From Euonymus europaeus (Eukaryota > Streptophyta > Magnoliopsida > Celastrales > Celastraceae): 64,000 nt of DNA. Numbering within the stretch: position 1 is the stretch's first letter; each line of letters starts with the position of its first letter. Below, piece after piece: positions 23,080-34,098 of the stretch. The DNA lies in NCBI GenBank assembly GCA_963580455.1, contig OY756971.1, forward strand, positions 13,043,001 through 13,107,000, written 5' to 3'. The notes beneath the pieces are model-generated. The model worked only from the letters and a program-made list of their open reading frames with translations, made no database searches and was not told where the DNA came from. The position numbers were made by a program, and so were the translations under genes.

Positions 23080-24662
23080 GGGCATCTCCAAGAGTGTTCG
23101 TAAACCAGGTCGCAAACAAGTAACAACAATTTTCGATCCCGATTTTTTCGATTTCATGAAGCCAACAGAGTCTGCAACAGAGGTCGCAAATTTGCGACCT
23201 CAATATGGGTTCCCAAATTTCCATCTCCGCAACGGCTCTAATCGAAGGTCGCAAATCGAAGCGCGAATTAGCCGTTGCCCAACAGAAATGCACAGTGGCT
23301 ATTCTTCTCCTCAAATTTCTTAAATTCACTGCATATCCATTGAGCATATCCAACTTTGCAAACTTTCCAGGCTTTGTTCATTGTAAAATTCAACCGCATC
23401 GGATCAATCTTCTATTTTAGGTATAATCCTTCTCTTTGAATGGGTTTCGTTGCTTTATCTTTTTTGATCTCTCTATTGGCTTTGGGAGCTTCTGATAATG
23501 GATCATGTTGGAGTGTTCTGAATCTTGTTTCATATGGTTGAATTGGTCATGTTGTGCTGACGAGAAAGTGTTGCAATTGTTTTTGAATTAGAGGAATGCA
23601 GATTGATTTTCTTTGTGACAGTGACTCTTTTAGCTGCTATCCCATTGTTTCTTCCACTAGTTTAAGAAACACTTGATTCACTGCTTCTTTGATAGCCAAA
23701 TGTTCAATCTTTGATTCACATAAGTTGTGAAATTACCGTGGGTATTTCTACAAAGTTGTGTTCATCTCATTCTTTGAAGTGTCAATTTCCGTGAGGAGAA
23801 ATTTTTTATTAAGCAAATCACTTTATCTGATAATGGAAGGAAAGATTGTTTGATTAATTACACCAAGACTTTTAAAATTGTTTATTTCTTGGAAAATTGA
23901 ATGAAGTTGCTTTGATTTGTTCATTGGTTTGGAATTTTTGATATAGAGTTCTTTTGAGATATAGACTTCTTTGAATGGTTCATGTTTGATTGTACTAGAT
24001 ATTGTTTTGATTTCATTTGCAGTTAGTGTTCATGTTGGAGTGATCTTATTTTGAGATATAGAGTTCTGTGTTTTAGATTCATATCAATTTGTGAAGAGTT
24101 TCTTTTTTTATGACATGCAAACTTATATGAACTTGAGTATAATTATGTGAATTTATAAACTTGATAATGAACTTGGCAGCATGGTTGTGGTATGCTCATT
24201 TATAACCACTTTGATTTCAATTACTTAATGCTATCACATGTTTGACTCATATGTTTTTATTTACCTTTTGTAGATATGGATCCCATGTACGAGTCATATG
24301 TTTCGTTCCTTATGAGCGATGAGGTAGAAGTTGATCACAAGGTCAACCATATTGCTTCTCGTTCTGAAAGAAGTTGTTTCAACTCATCTTCGGAGTCATA
24401 GTCGAAACTAAGAAATTGCCTCTAAATTTTAGAACTTGAACTTGGGTGATCCATGGATTGTTTGAGAATGAGATTTTTTATGTGGATGAATGGTTTAATA
24501 GAATGAACGAGAGATTAAACATATTTGTAGACATATAAATTATTGGTTAAAAAAATGCATACTATTGTTGGATTGCACTTTAATGAAAATATGCAAATGA
24601 GTAAGCAAAACACTATTCAAGGATGCAAAACCCATTTTGCATTTCCATTGTTGGAGATGCCC
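23080..24662 (+). mobile_element. PIF/Harbinger-type non-autonomous element
   Basis: The ends are inverted: GGGCATCTCCAAGAGTG at 23080 and, on the minus strand from 24662, GGGCATCTCCAACAATGG. Both are flanked by the 3-bp TSD TAA (23077-23079 and 24663-24665), the usual PIF/Harbinger target duplication. At 1583 bp it is too short for the two autonomous ORFs. It may keep a promoter, a leader exon, an intron of about 850 bp (donor GTATAATCC near 23420, acceptor TTTTGTAG at 24273) and a short coding start. Confidence 0.85.
24276..24401 (+). pseudogene. Short coding remnant in the Harbinger-type element
   Basis: Right after a good splice acceptor (TTTTGTAG, ending 24273) an ATG opens 41 codons (MDPMYESYVSFLMSDEVE...) before TAG at 24399-24401. 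The acidic start resembles the beginning of plant Harbinger ORFs in general character only, and no domain can be named. It is probably the truncated 5' coding end of a parental autonomous element. Confidence 0.3.
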
Positions 24663-24678
24663 TAATAATGGCAGAGTA

Positions 24679-26113
24679 TGATAGGTATAGTATGCTAAAG
24701 GTCATTATTTTATGTAATGTTCAAACTTAAATTTTTATTTAAATAAAACATGTTAAAATTTAATATGAAAAATGACATATTGGAATAAGCGTCTTTTATT
24801 CTATATGATATATTAATTGGTGTGTAAAGTTTAGCTTACACACGAAAGATCAATTCATAAGTTCCTATTAAATATAAGTGAACGATCGTAGCTTAGACAG
24901 AAGTGGATGAACCATTGGGAGGGCCGTAGTATTGTATTTTAATATGCCTATCTTTGTTATGAAAAACGGTAAAGCTTGAACTTGCTTTACTAGTACACTC
25001 GGAGTGTATTGATCTAAACTACGTGTGAGTTAATTTTTCCAGTCTGACTACACTGAAACACTGACGTTATAACATCGTTCATAATCTTAATTTATTAAAG
25101 ATTATTAATACATATGCATTTAATGTATGAGAGTTGGATTTATCAAAGGCGAAGTCTTTTTGTACGGGCCAACATACACCGAGTGAATTGGGTTATCGCA
25201 TTAAATTTACAATGAAAAATAATCTGTTAATAAAATTCACATCCAATTATGGATTGATGATACCCTCTCGAGAATACTTATAGGTTTTGAGATTGTGTCA
25301 AAACATGAAGGTGGATTTTAATTAATCTAACAAATTCAAATAAGTTAAGCGGTAACTTATTTGAATTTGTTAGATTTAAAAATATCAATTAAATATAAGA
25401 TGTCAGTGACATATTTAATTGACTGGTATATATAACTTAACGTGAAGATTTTTAATGAACGATTATAACAAAATGCTCAGATTTAATATGAGATAAAACG
25501 GGGAGTGTAACTATAATATTTTAGTGTAATATATTATAGTTTATGATTTTTAATTATGCTTCTAGGTTTGAGCTAATTATTAAATCTGTAGCAAGCTCAT
25601 GTTTTATTTTTTCTTGTTGGTGCCCACTGTAGCCCATATAAGTCCAAACCTAAGTGGATCAGGAAATCTAACTAAGGTCGGAGAGGAAACCTTTGGTTGG
25701 CCAATCCCTATATAAACACACACTAGTTTATTTTGTCTGAAAATATGTGGAGACACCAATTGGACTCAACTCTATGATTTTTTTCCCAGTCTTGGTTTCT
25801 GATTTCTCTAGGTTCTTGGATTAAGGAGTCCACTCTCTCTTGAATCCTAGTTTGGGAATCAGTGCATATGGTGGAAGATCCGTGGGATTGAGCATTGAAT
25901 CAATCCGGCTGACTCCATCCTTCGATATAGACTATTAGAGATCAATTTAGAGAGTTCTCTAGGTACGTAATCTTCAACCAGTTAATTAAGTCATAGATTA
26001 TGCATGATAACCATAATTAGCAAGAATTTTTTGAAAGCTGTTTTTTTCATCGATTACTTCTATATGCGTTCCTTGTTTTTTAAAACGTTTTCACGAGTGC
26101 GTATTTTCCAACA
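24679..26113 (+). mobile_element. Solo LTR of a Ty1/copia element
   Basis: About 1435 bp begin TGATAGGTATAGTATGC and end GCGTATTTTCCAACA. The flanks are GAGTA (24674-24678) and GAGCA (26114-26118), a TSD with one mismatch. The same sequence, inverted, forms the LTR at 44209-45480 and the mosaic at 56523-58165. No internal region adjoins it, so it arose by LTR-LTR recombination. TATATAAACACACACTAG near 25712 is the likely promoter TATA box. Confidence 0.85.
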
Positions 26114-27019
26114 GAGCAGGCTTGTCTCAAAGAATCAATACAGACAAAGAACTTGATACAAGCACAAGGGTTTTGAGAATGGACCAATGCCAAATATCGA
26201 GAGATCGAGGGAAAGATTAAGAGATGCTTTTTGGAATTTTGAAGGACTGAAAGGAGTCCAAGAAGTCCTCAAGAGCATGATTACAAGGAACAAAGAATTA
26301 AAGAAATAATTAAGAACAAAAGAGGGAAAAGAAGAATGACTAACCGCAGCAATAATACTCTGAGCTCAGATTTAAAAGATGGTCCTCGCTAAGAACACAA
26401 GATTAACTAGAACATTGGCCAAGGTGATGGATAAGTTGCGCTGAATGCAGGAGCTCAACAAGTCCTAAAAAATTGGTAAATCACCTCTTGGTCTCATTAT
26501 AATCAACCAATCAATTGAATGTTGATCAAGCATTTAAAATCATTAAGAATAGAGATAAACACTCAATCCCTTATATTAACCTCAATTGACAATAAATCGT
26601 AAGAATTCGTTCGCATAGTTGGGCTACATGGAGCCCTAGCAATAGAAATTCAGTTCATGGAGAAAGTGTACAATGCAAATATAGTTGTTGAATTCATGGG
26701 AGGAGGAGAAACATAGAAATTGAGAAAAGTAGAGATGGGTCACTCAAAGATAGGCATGTATGCAATTAGGTCATCGAAAGAAAGGAAAATTACAATTAAG
26801 TCACTCAATGTTTTAATTATAGAAAAATAGGGCACTCCAGTCCAATTCTGATCAATTGCAAGAACAACAAGAGGTGGTGCAAAGAAGGGGTGCCATGCCA
26901 AGGAGGGGAAGATCCAATGTTACAAATAAGAGTATTGGTGCTGCCACATCTTCTAGAAGAGTTTCCTCACTCCTTCAACGCTGTACTAAATACATTGGTC
27001 ATTTTTTGATGTTTTGATA

Positions 27020-27773
27020 CGAAGGGGCTCACATGAGGGATCCCGCACAACTTAAGTTGTGCGGGATCCACTTCCAGACCGTCGGATTAATCCGACGGTC
27101 TGGAAACAATTATTTTTTTTTAAAAAAAAATTCCTTCATTTGGTCAAAATTCCTTCATTTGTCTTTCGTTCCAGCTCTGGCTTCCGCCGTTCCTTCGTTC
27201 CAGATCTCATCCGAGCAAATCGACTACGGCACCAGCTCTCATCCCGCCATAGAAATCGACTCCGCCTCTCATCTCGACCTCTCTCGTCCAGACCCACGCC
27301 ATGCAAATCAACTCTGTGGTGAGGCACGCTCGTCTAGACCCATCTCGACCTCTCTCGTCTATCATCTTCGTTGAGCTCTTAGAAAATCGAAAAGAACCTG
27401 TACAGTACTGAAATCTTGGTGATGTGCTTCAATATTATCATTCGTTACAATTGAAAATGGGTTTTAGTGTGATTCTATATCCATGCCTTTTTCTTTTTCT
27501 TTCATTCAAATAAACATTTAATCAGTGCTAATTATGATGCTTTTCCCTTCACTGAAGCTACTTTTGTGTGAGAACTCAAATTGGGTGAAACCCAGGTAAG
27601 CGAGAGCAAATGAACTGGAACGAAGGAAGGAACTGGGACGAAGGAGGGACCAAATGAAGGATTTTTTATTAAAAAAAAATTAATTGTTTCCACACTGTCA
27701 GATTAATCTGACGGTCTGGAAGTGGATCCCGCACAATTTAAGTTGTGCGGGATCCCTCATGTGAGCCCCTTCG
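27020..27773. mobile_element. Mutator-like foldback element with perfect 9-bp TSD
   Basis: A perfect 9-bp TSD, GTTTTGATA, lies at 27011-27019 and 27774-27782. The inverted termini begin CGAAGGGGCTCACATGAGGG and run about 100 bp, then continue imperfectly through CCTTCATTTGGTC and GTTCC..CCTTCGTTCC blocks to about 170 bp. Each arm contains two palindromes: 27038-27069 (32 bp) and 27072-27105 (34 bp) are perfect on the left, with slightly decayed copies at about 27690-27755. A 9-bp TSD with long TIRs fits Mutator-like elements. The more GC-rich core (27160-27370) has overlapping frames with no family and might be captured host sequence. Confidence 0.9.
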
Positions 27774-27780
27774 GTTTTGA

Positions 27781-27805
27781 TATACATATATATATATATA
27801 TATAT
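27781..27805. repeat. (TA)n microsatellite
   Basis: An uninterrupted alternating TA run directly after the MULE right TSD. A second one, (GT)n followed by (AT)n, is at about 28401-28429. Confidence 0.9.
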
Positions 27806-28273
27806 GTTTATGTTTTTTTGATTATTTTCATTGATGTCTGACAACTTATTTTGTTTTGTTTTTATCTTTGATGATCATAGAGAGATATACCAGGTGAAAC
27901 TACTATATTTTTTTAAAAGAAAATGGAAATATCTGATAAGTTTGTTTATTTGAATATGAAAATATATGAGCAATGACTATATTTTAGTATAACATACAAT
28001 TGAGTGGTTTTTTTCAAACAAAGGTCAATAAAATGGCAATATTAACGTTGATACGTATTTAAATTTGTTTTAAAAAAAAATCTATGTCATTTAAAATCCA
28101 CGTCAGCAACTACACCATGTGACACACATATTCCAAATCAGCGATTTTCGGTGAGCAATTAACTGAAATTGGATCGGAGTGCTCTATTTGTCTATAATTG
28201 AAATATTGAGTGACTTAATTGGAAACATTTTTCTTTCAGTGACCTAACTTTTAATGACCTATCCCTATATTTC

Positions 28274-29826
28274 CCTAAGGAAATCCAAAGAAATGAGAAA
28301 ATGCCATACAACTTGTTCTTTCACACCGTTTTCTCTACCTTGCATGTATGCTATTTATATTGACCAACAAACCCTCAAAAAGTATCCTTCAATATGTAGG
28401 GTATGTGTGTGTGTGTATATATATATATTTCATGGCATGCTTTACTTGTCTTGCATTAGAGCCACATGGGAAGATCGGATAAGGACTTGAAATTCCCGTA
28501 GGTTGATTGAACGCCATGTGAGAGGAGGGTTATGGAACCGAGCTTGGTTCCTAACAAATGAAACCCATGTTCAGCAGAACACACTAATCCCGGTGGTCGG
28601 TTCGATTGAAACTTAATCAGTGTGGGTAAGACATGAGTCTTACATTTGGTCTTATTTCTCATGGGAAGTACATGGTGGCAGTGTTCACCACTTGTTGGAA
28701 TGGATGCCTGATGCATCATTCCGTGATGGCCCACGATGAAGAGACATGATCTCAGATTGGTTATGAAACTATTCTTAAGATTCATGGTCTGAAGCATATT
28801 ATTGTATTGAACTTATCTTTCCTGTTAGCTTATGTATTCTATTGTTCCTTGAAACATCTCTTCGGTGTGAATGTTGTTATGGTTGGGAGGTTATGTCGTG
28901 TAACGGGATTTCCGGACCAGACTGAGAACTTCATATTCTATTGGATTGTATGTTTGATACATACATGAATATGATTCATGTTATATGTTGATGATGCATG
29001 TTGTAGATGGCTTGTGGCCCTGTCTAGGATTGTGGTTGCATACTATGTGATGGTCGGAGCCCTTTTATATATGATGGTGTTGTTGTGTGTTGTGCATTTC
29101 CAAGTTGGTATCGTTCGATATACTGGGAGCCGCTATCGGATTTCCGAAAGAAATTTGATGAATCCTAGATGTTCGGACTAGGGTTGGTTATCATTTATGA
29201 TATATTGAGGTTAAACACCTTGTGGATGTTCGGTTAGTATAAACAGTAGCGTCTTTCAGGTCGGGGTGTTACATGATGTTGGGTCCAATACATAAGAATA
29301 AATCCCAAAAGCCCAAACTATCTTAACAAAAATTCCAAACAAAATTTAAGGCCCAAATATACATAATCAATTGGCCTAAATAATATAAACAAATGTCCTA
29401 GAAATACAAAATAAAAAAATGAATAAAGAATAAATGAACATTATTGCCCCAAAAAAACATCGGCCCAAACCAAACTCTTTGACCCAAACCTTAATAACCA
29501 TCAACATATATCACTATTCTATACAAATGCTTCAGACCAAGTTCATCAAATACATGGGTTCTTTTGTTTCATAATTATATTTCATAATTTTAAGCTATCA
29601 AAAATTATATTTCATATTTCATAATTTTAAGCTATCAGAATCACAAACTAAACATGATGTAAGGCCTCCTATCCACATGCAATACATAAAGATATTCATC
29701 ATCAAGCATTTTAAACAACCAAAAGTAGTTCAACCATCCAAACCATAGTCCGCCATCTAGTATGGGAGTCCTAATCACACAAAATACCCTCCCGATCGTT
29801 CATCATCCATACCATATATGAAAATA
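28274..29826. other. Non-coding DNA, possible LTR fragment ending near 29273
   Basis: A piece starting TGTAACGGGATTTCCGG (28899) and ending GGTCGGGGTGTTACA (29273) has TG..CA ends and the inverted TGTAAC/GTTACA tips common in plant chromovirus LTRs. The 5-bp flanks (TGTCG and TGATG) do not match, so this is tentative. Frames at 28456-28797 (minus) and 28978-29181 (plus) have no family. 29274-29826 is AT-rich with nothing recognised. Confidence 0.3.
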
Positions 29827-30385
29827 TAGGGGTGTCCGTTTAGTTTTCGGTTCGGTTTTTAACCGAAATCAAGATATTCGAATTGATTCAGTTATGATAT
29901 TTTAAAATCCATAACCGAGAAATATATATCAGATAACCATACCTAAAAAACTGAACTGTTTTGATTTGGTTCGGATCTGATTTCGGTTTTGACAATTAAA
30001 AAACATTTCATCAATCTAGTATGATTAAAAAAAATTCAAGGATAATTAGAGGATTAAAACTATTAGAAATCCAAAAGTCAAAATAATATAAATTCGTAAA
30101 TAATGTTATTTTCAATGAAGTGAGTTAAATAGTGAGGGAGGAGATGTTATCTTAAGCTTTAATGGATAAATTAGAAATTGTATTTGGGCCTAATTCTTTA
30201 ATTTTTTAGCCTGAATTAATTAAATAAGTAATTTGGTGTTTTTTTGTTAAAATCGAATCCCAAAAAAATATCTAAAAAATATCTAAATTCATAATCGAAT
30301 CCGAAACTGTTAAAGAAAAAACTGAAACCAAATAACCACTATTCGGATCGGTTCCTCGTCTGCGGATCAGATTTGGACACCCCTA
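29827..30385. mobile_element. hAT-like MITE
   Basis: The ends are inverted: TAGGGGTGTCC at 29827-29837 and GGACACCCCTA at 30375-30385. The 8-bp flanks TGAAAATA and GGTAAATA match at six of eight positions, as an old hAT TSD might. Subterminal GGTTCGGTTTTTAACCGAA-type palindromes occur inside. It has no coding capacity. Confidence 0.65.
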
Positions 30386-32084
30386 GGTAAATAGTCATCC
30401 TAGTTCTCAAATCAAACAAGTACTAAATGTACTAGTATAAAAAACAACAATAAATGACCCATTTAACTAAATGAATCCTATGCTCCAATGTGACCACCCA
30501 TGTCACATATGCCTCCCTTGATCTACTACCTGGTCATTGATACCAGTCTCACATGACGAATACAAGAAAGGAAATTAGGGTGAGCAAATGGCTCAAAAGG
30601 GATAAAGAGAGTAAGCAAACATTATGGCTTAATTTTAAATCGAACATAATGCAAAAATATGGCATATAAACATGCACATCAAATGCAAGTAAATCATAAC
30701 ACTATACGGGACCGCGGCCTAGTTCAAAGGAAATTCCGAAAGACCATAAGAGACCTTGAACCCTCCCTCGGCTTTACCTATAGTACATCGAACTCATATG
30801 GAGTCTTGACCCATCCCAAAGGAAATTCTCACATCATTTGGAATTCTTGAATAGGCCCAAAATACTTAATATTTCCACAAATAACACCTATGGGTATTAC
30901 GAATCCATACCCGTTATCCACAATGCATCTACAATGCATGACCAATATGATTATGCAAGAATAAATATACATATCAACCTATACATATACATATTACTAC
31001 ATGATGTATGCCCAAGATTAAACCATGCTCGATTGGTGAACGAACATGTTAAAGGTATGAAGTCAACATTCAAAAATTATCCAACAATGTCATTCAAGGT
31101 TTGTCCTTCCTCGATAACAAATAATGTAAGCACACAAAGTTAAGGACGAATGATAAATTGAACCACTTTTATTATGAGGACATAATATCGAACATGAAGA
31201 AAATTGGGTTAAGAAATCCCTACCTTGTTATCCAAGCAAAATAATCAAGAATCAAGTTCTCAAATTCTAGGGTTTTCGCTTCCTTCCAAAACCTAACACT
31301 TTACAATTCCCAAACCCACTCTAATGCATCCATCCATAACTCTCATTTCACATTCCAAAACCCAAAAAATTAATAAATTCAAGTATCCATACCTTTCTCT
31401 CTCTAGAAATTTCCAAAATCCTCAATCCAATTTCTCTAACTTGAATCCTTCCAAATCAAGCCCAAATCTAACAAATACATACTCAAAGAAGTCTAAATCA
31501 ACCCATTTAAACTCCATTATCAACAAGAAATCAAGATTCAACTCTAACCTACAAAACCCATGAAAACTTAACTATGAAAATCCATAAAGAACTCACCTTT
31601 TTCATGAAATCTTCTTTGAATCTTGTCCCAATCTTAAATCCAAGCTCCAATCCTTCTAAAATCACTATCTCAATAGTTTGATCTCTTTCTCTATTTTGTA
31701 AAAACAAGAAAAGTGCCTAAGTTTCTTCTCTCTTTTGTCCTAAAAATGCCCACAGTTCGTGGGCTGCACCTAGGAGCCCTTGACCTAGTTTTTTGAGTGG
31801 CCCGCTGTACTGGACACGAGTGTAAAGCATAGCTAGAGGCCCACCTAGTCATTTTATTCCATGTCCCTCCCAACTACACTTTGTACTGGGCACCTATCTA
31901 GTCACCTTAGGCACCAAGTCCAATCTTCCAACTAACTGAATCTATGCTAAGTGTGCCTAGGCATGCCTAGCACTTCTTGAACTTCTAAAAACATCTATTT
32001 TGACCATTTTAATGTTCCAATATCAATATTTAAGGTCAGATATTAAATCCTTACCTATTAAAAAAATTTCGTTCGCAAAATTTA
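30386..32084 (-). other. Probable 3' UTR/LTR remnant of the chromovirus
   Basis: No coding motif is present. The stretch lies directly downstream (minus strand) of the chromodomain remnant, where the element's 3' untranslated region and LTR would be. The boundaries could not be fixed because the partner LTR is not in the window. The small frames at 30659-31143 and 31324-31563 are composition-driven. Confidence 0.35.
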
Positions 32085-32611
32085 ACAAACACGACTAAGT
32101 TGTCGATCGAACCCGGGTACTTCTCACTCATTTTTTACTCAAGTTCCCGGGTCATTTCATCCACACCGTGAAATATCGACATGAATTTCATGAGTGCAAT
32201 CCCACTCAATCTCATGAACTTCTCTTGTCGGTCCAGAATCTTCACTAGTTGAATAGTGTAATTTGCATCTTCTTCTATATCTAGCGTAGTCCAATCTAAC
32301 ACATGCGACAGGACCAATTTCCCTTACTTGTACTGCTGAATACCGCATCTAGTACTAACCTTCAAAAAAATCTTGTCTCGAACTAAAAATTCCAATTATC
32401 TCCTTCTGTTGTGGGCATAAGAGTTTTGTTAACTTTGGCTAGTGACTAATTGCTTTTTTATCTCACCAACCTGTTCTCTTGCTTCTTTAACCATGTCGGG
32501 TCCCGACACTACTTTTTCAATAACTTTGGCCCAACACAAGAGCGACCTAGAAGGCCTTCTGATTGGGATAATTTTTTGCATATCTTTGTGGGGTTTTGAA
32601 AGTAAAAAAGT
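32085..32611 (-). pseudogene. Chromovirus integrase C-terminus and chromodomain remnant
   Basis: Minus-strand reading from 32611 gives, in shifted frames, SRSLLCWAKVIEKVVSGPDM, VKEAREQVGEIKKQL and NSYAHNRRR, the segment that follows MAPFEALYGR in plant chromoviruses. At 32317-32135 comes a chromodomain-like stretch: VLDWTTLDIEEDANY, VKILDRQEKFMR and ..HGVDEMTREL. The chromodomain steers integration to marked chromatin. Its upstream part is at 38265-39700; the Athila-type element at 32612-38264 splits the two. Confidence 0.75.
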
Positions 32612-33988
32612 TGAGTTTCAATACTTTAAAGCCACATTTTAGATTTGAGTTGCCGAAATTCGTTGTAATGACCCAATACACAATTTAACAATTTGACATA
32701 GTTATTTTAGGTGTTTTGTAGTGGTTCTAGTTGGTCATGTAGCTTAGAGATTTAAAATCCAAGTTTTGGGTAGAATGGTTGAAAATGAGGAAATGATATC
32801 TTTTAAGTTACTGGGTTTTAATGCGCCAATTTTGGTATATCAACCTAAAAATGGTTTTGACACTTGTTTAAGTTTTTTTTAGTCATTTATGACTTGTTTG
32901 AATGATTTTTGTAGGATCTAGATTGATCGAGATCATTTATTGAAGAAAATGCATTTAGGAGCTGAAAAATAGGAGTTTACTGTCATCTGTCTGGATGCTT
33001 ATCAAAAGGTGTCCGAATAGATCAAGCAAAGATGTTGACATAAGAAGAAAAGAGGACTTCCGTCCTGTTGACCATAGAAGAAAAGCCACCCGATTGTTTC
33101 TCAGTCACTTCCCGTCCGGACGCCATATTAATCCGTCCGGATGACACCCTGATAACTGCTGTTTTTATGCGATTTTGATGGGTATTTTTAGGAAATCAAT
33201 GTAATTAACCAATGGAACTTATTTTTAATGGGTTATGATGGTATTTTAACATATGTATTAAGGTTTTAAGGGTCTAGAGACCCCATTCTTGAATAATCTT
33301 TACTTTTGGCAGAAAATTACATATTCTCTTTAGGTTTTTGTTCTCTCTTGCTTTCTCTTCATTTTGATTCTTTCTTGAAGTTCAAAAATCATCTTTATGA
33401 GGATTGCTAGGAGTTTTGGAGACCCAACCAACTAAAAGAAGAAGTTCTTCCTCCTTGTAGAGCATGAAGAGAGCCCAAGTTGGATTTGCCTAAACTTGTA
33501 TTTGTAGATTGGAAGGCCGATTCACCTCAACAATCGATATTTGATTTGAATTCTTAAACCTCTTTATGTAATTTTTTTTTTACATTCAGTTGTTGTATTT
33601 GGATTCTTTGTTTCTTGTTCAATCAATTTGAGTGTTTTCTATTTCGATCTATTTTTCGCTTTAATGATTACGTTATATTTAATTGTGTTGATTTTGATTG
33701 CAATTTTCTGCAGTAGTTTAATTTTTATTTTCGATTCATATATTGCATGTTAGGTTTTAGTTCACTTATCACCCTAAGAGGGAAAATCGAATCTGACCAT
33801 TGGTTAGCGCAATTTTGCCACCACTCGACATTGTTAATACCATATTGAATTAGTAATTTGGTTAATAATCCATAGACCAAGCCGAAACAAAAAGTATTTG
33901 TGAGATGATTTGGGATTCACTCCTATCATTACTTTGAGAATCCTAAACTTGGGAAAGTGTAAATCTACTTATCTTTTTGGGCGAGTCA
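32612..33988 (+). repeat. 5' LTR of the Athila-type element
   Basis: Homologous along about 1.37 kb to 36905-38264. Shared landmarks include GTGTTTTGTAGTGGTTC, GGTTGAAAATGAGGAAATGA and CATATTGAATTAGTAATT. The frequent C/T and G/A differences between the two LTRs indicate age. Confidence 0.85.
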
Positions 33989-33990
33989 AG

Positions 33991-34012
33991 TTTTTGGCAC
34001 TCTTGTCAATGA
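33991..34012 (+). other. Decayed primer-binding site of the Athila-type element
   Basis: TTTTTGGCACTCTTGTCAAT resembles, with C to T and G to A changes, the TTTTTGGCGCC... site complementary to a tRNA 3' end that primes Athila reverse transcription. It sits 2 bp after the LTR end. Confidence 0.6.
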
Positions 34013-34098
34013 CTTTTGTCCTTCGGTTCGGGTCTATTTTTATTTTTTTTCATTGTGTTCTTGAAATTTTAGTCTAATTTTTGATTGCTTGATGTTGC

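Larger units (their letters stand above)
26733..28273. mobile_element. Long terminal-inverted-repeat element hosting a nested MULE
   Basis: The left arm (about 26733-26859) and the right arm (about 28144-28273) are imperfect inverted repeats of about 128 bp. Shared blocks include GGGTCACTCAAAG/AGGTCACTGAAAG, CAATTAAGTCACTCAAT and AATAGGGCACTCC/AATAGAGCACTCC. The exact tips and a TSD could not be fixed. The interior has no transposase, and 27020-27773 is a later insertion. Long TIRs with GGTCACT motifs suggest a Mutator-like MITE, but the superfamily is not certain. Confidence 0.6.

Noticed and set aside
27033..27374. Overlapping frames of 113 and 87 codons inside the MULE
   Set aside because: They start within the palindromic arm and have no recognisable domain. 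A captured gene fragment is possible but unsupported.
28899..29273. Short solo LTR of a chromovirus
   Set aside because: The TGTAAC/GTTACA ends look right, but the flanks match at only three of five bases and no second copy is in the window; kept only as a possible fragment.
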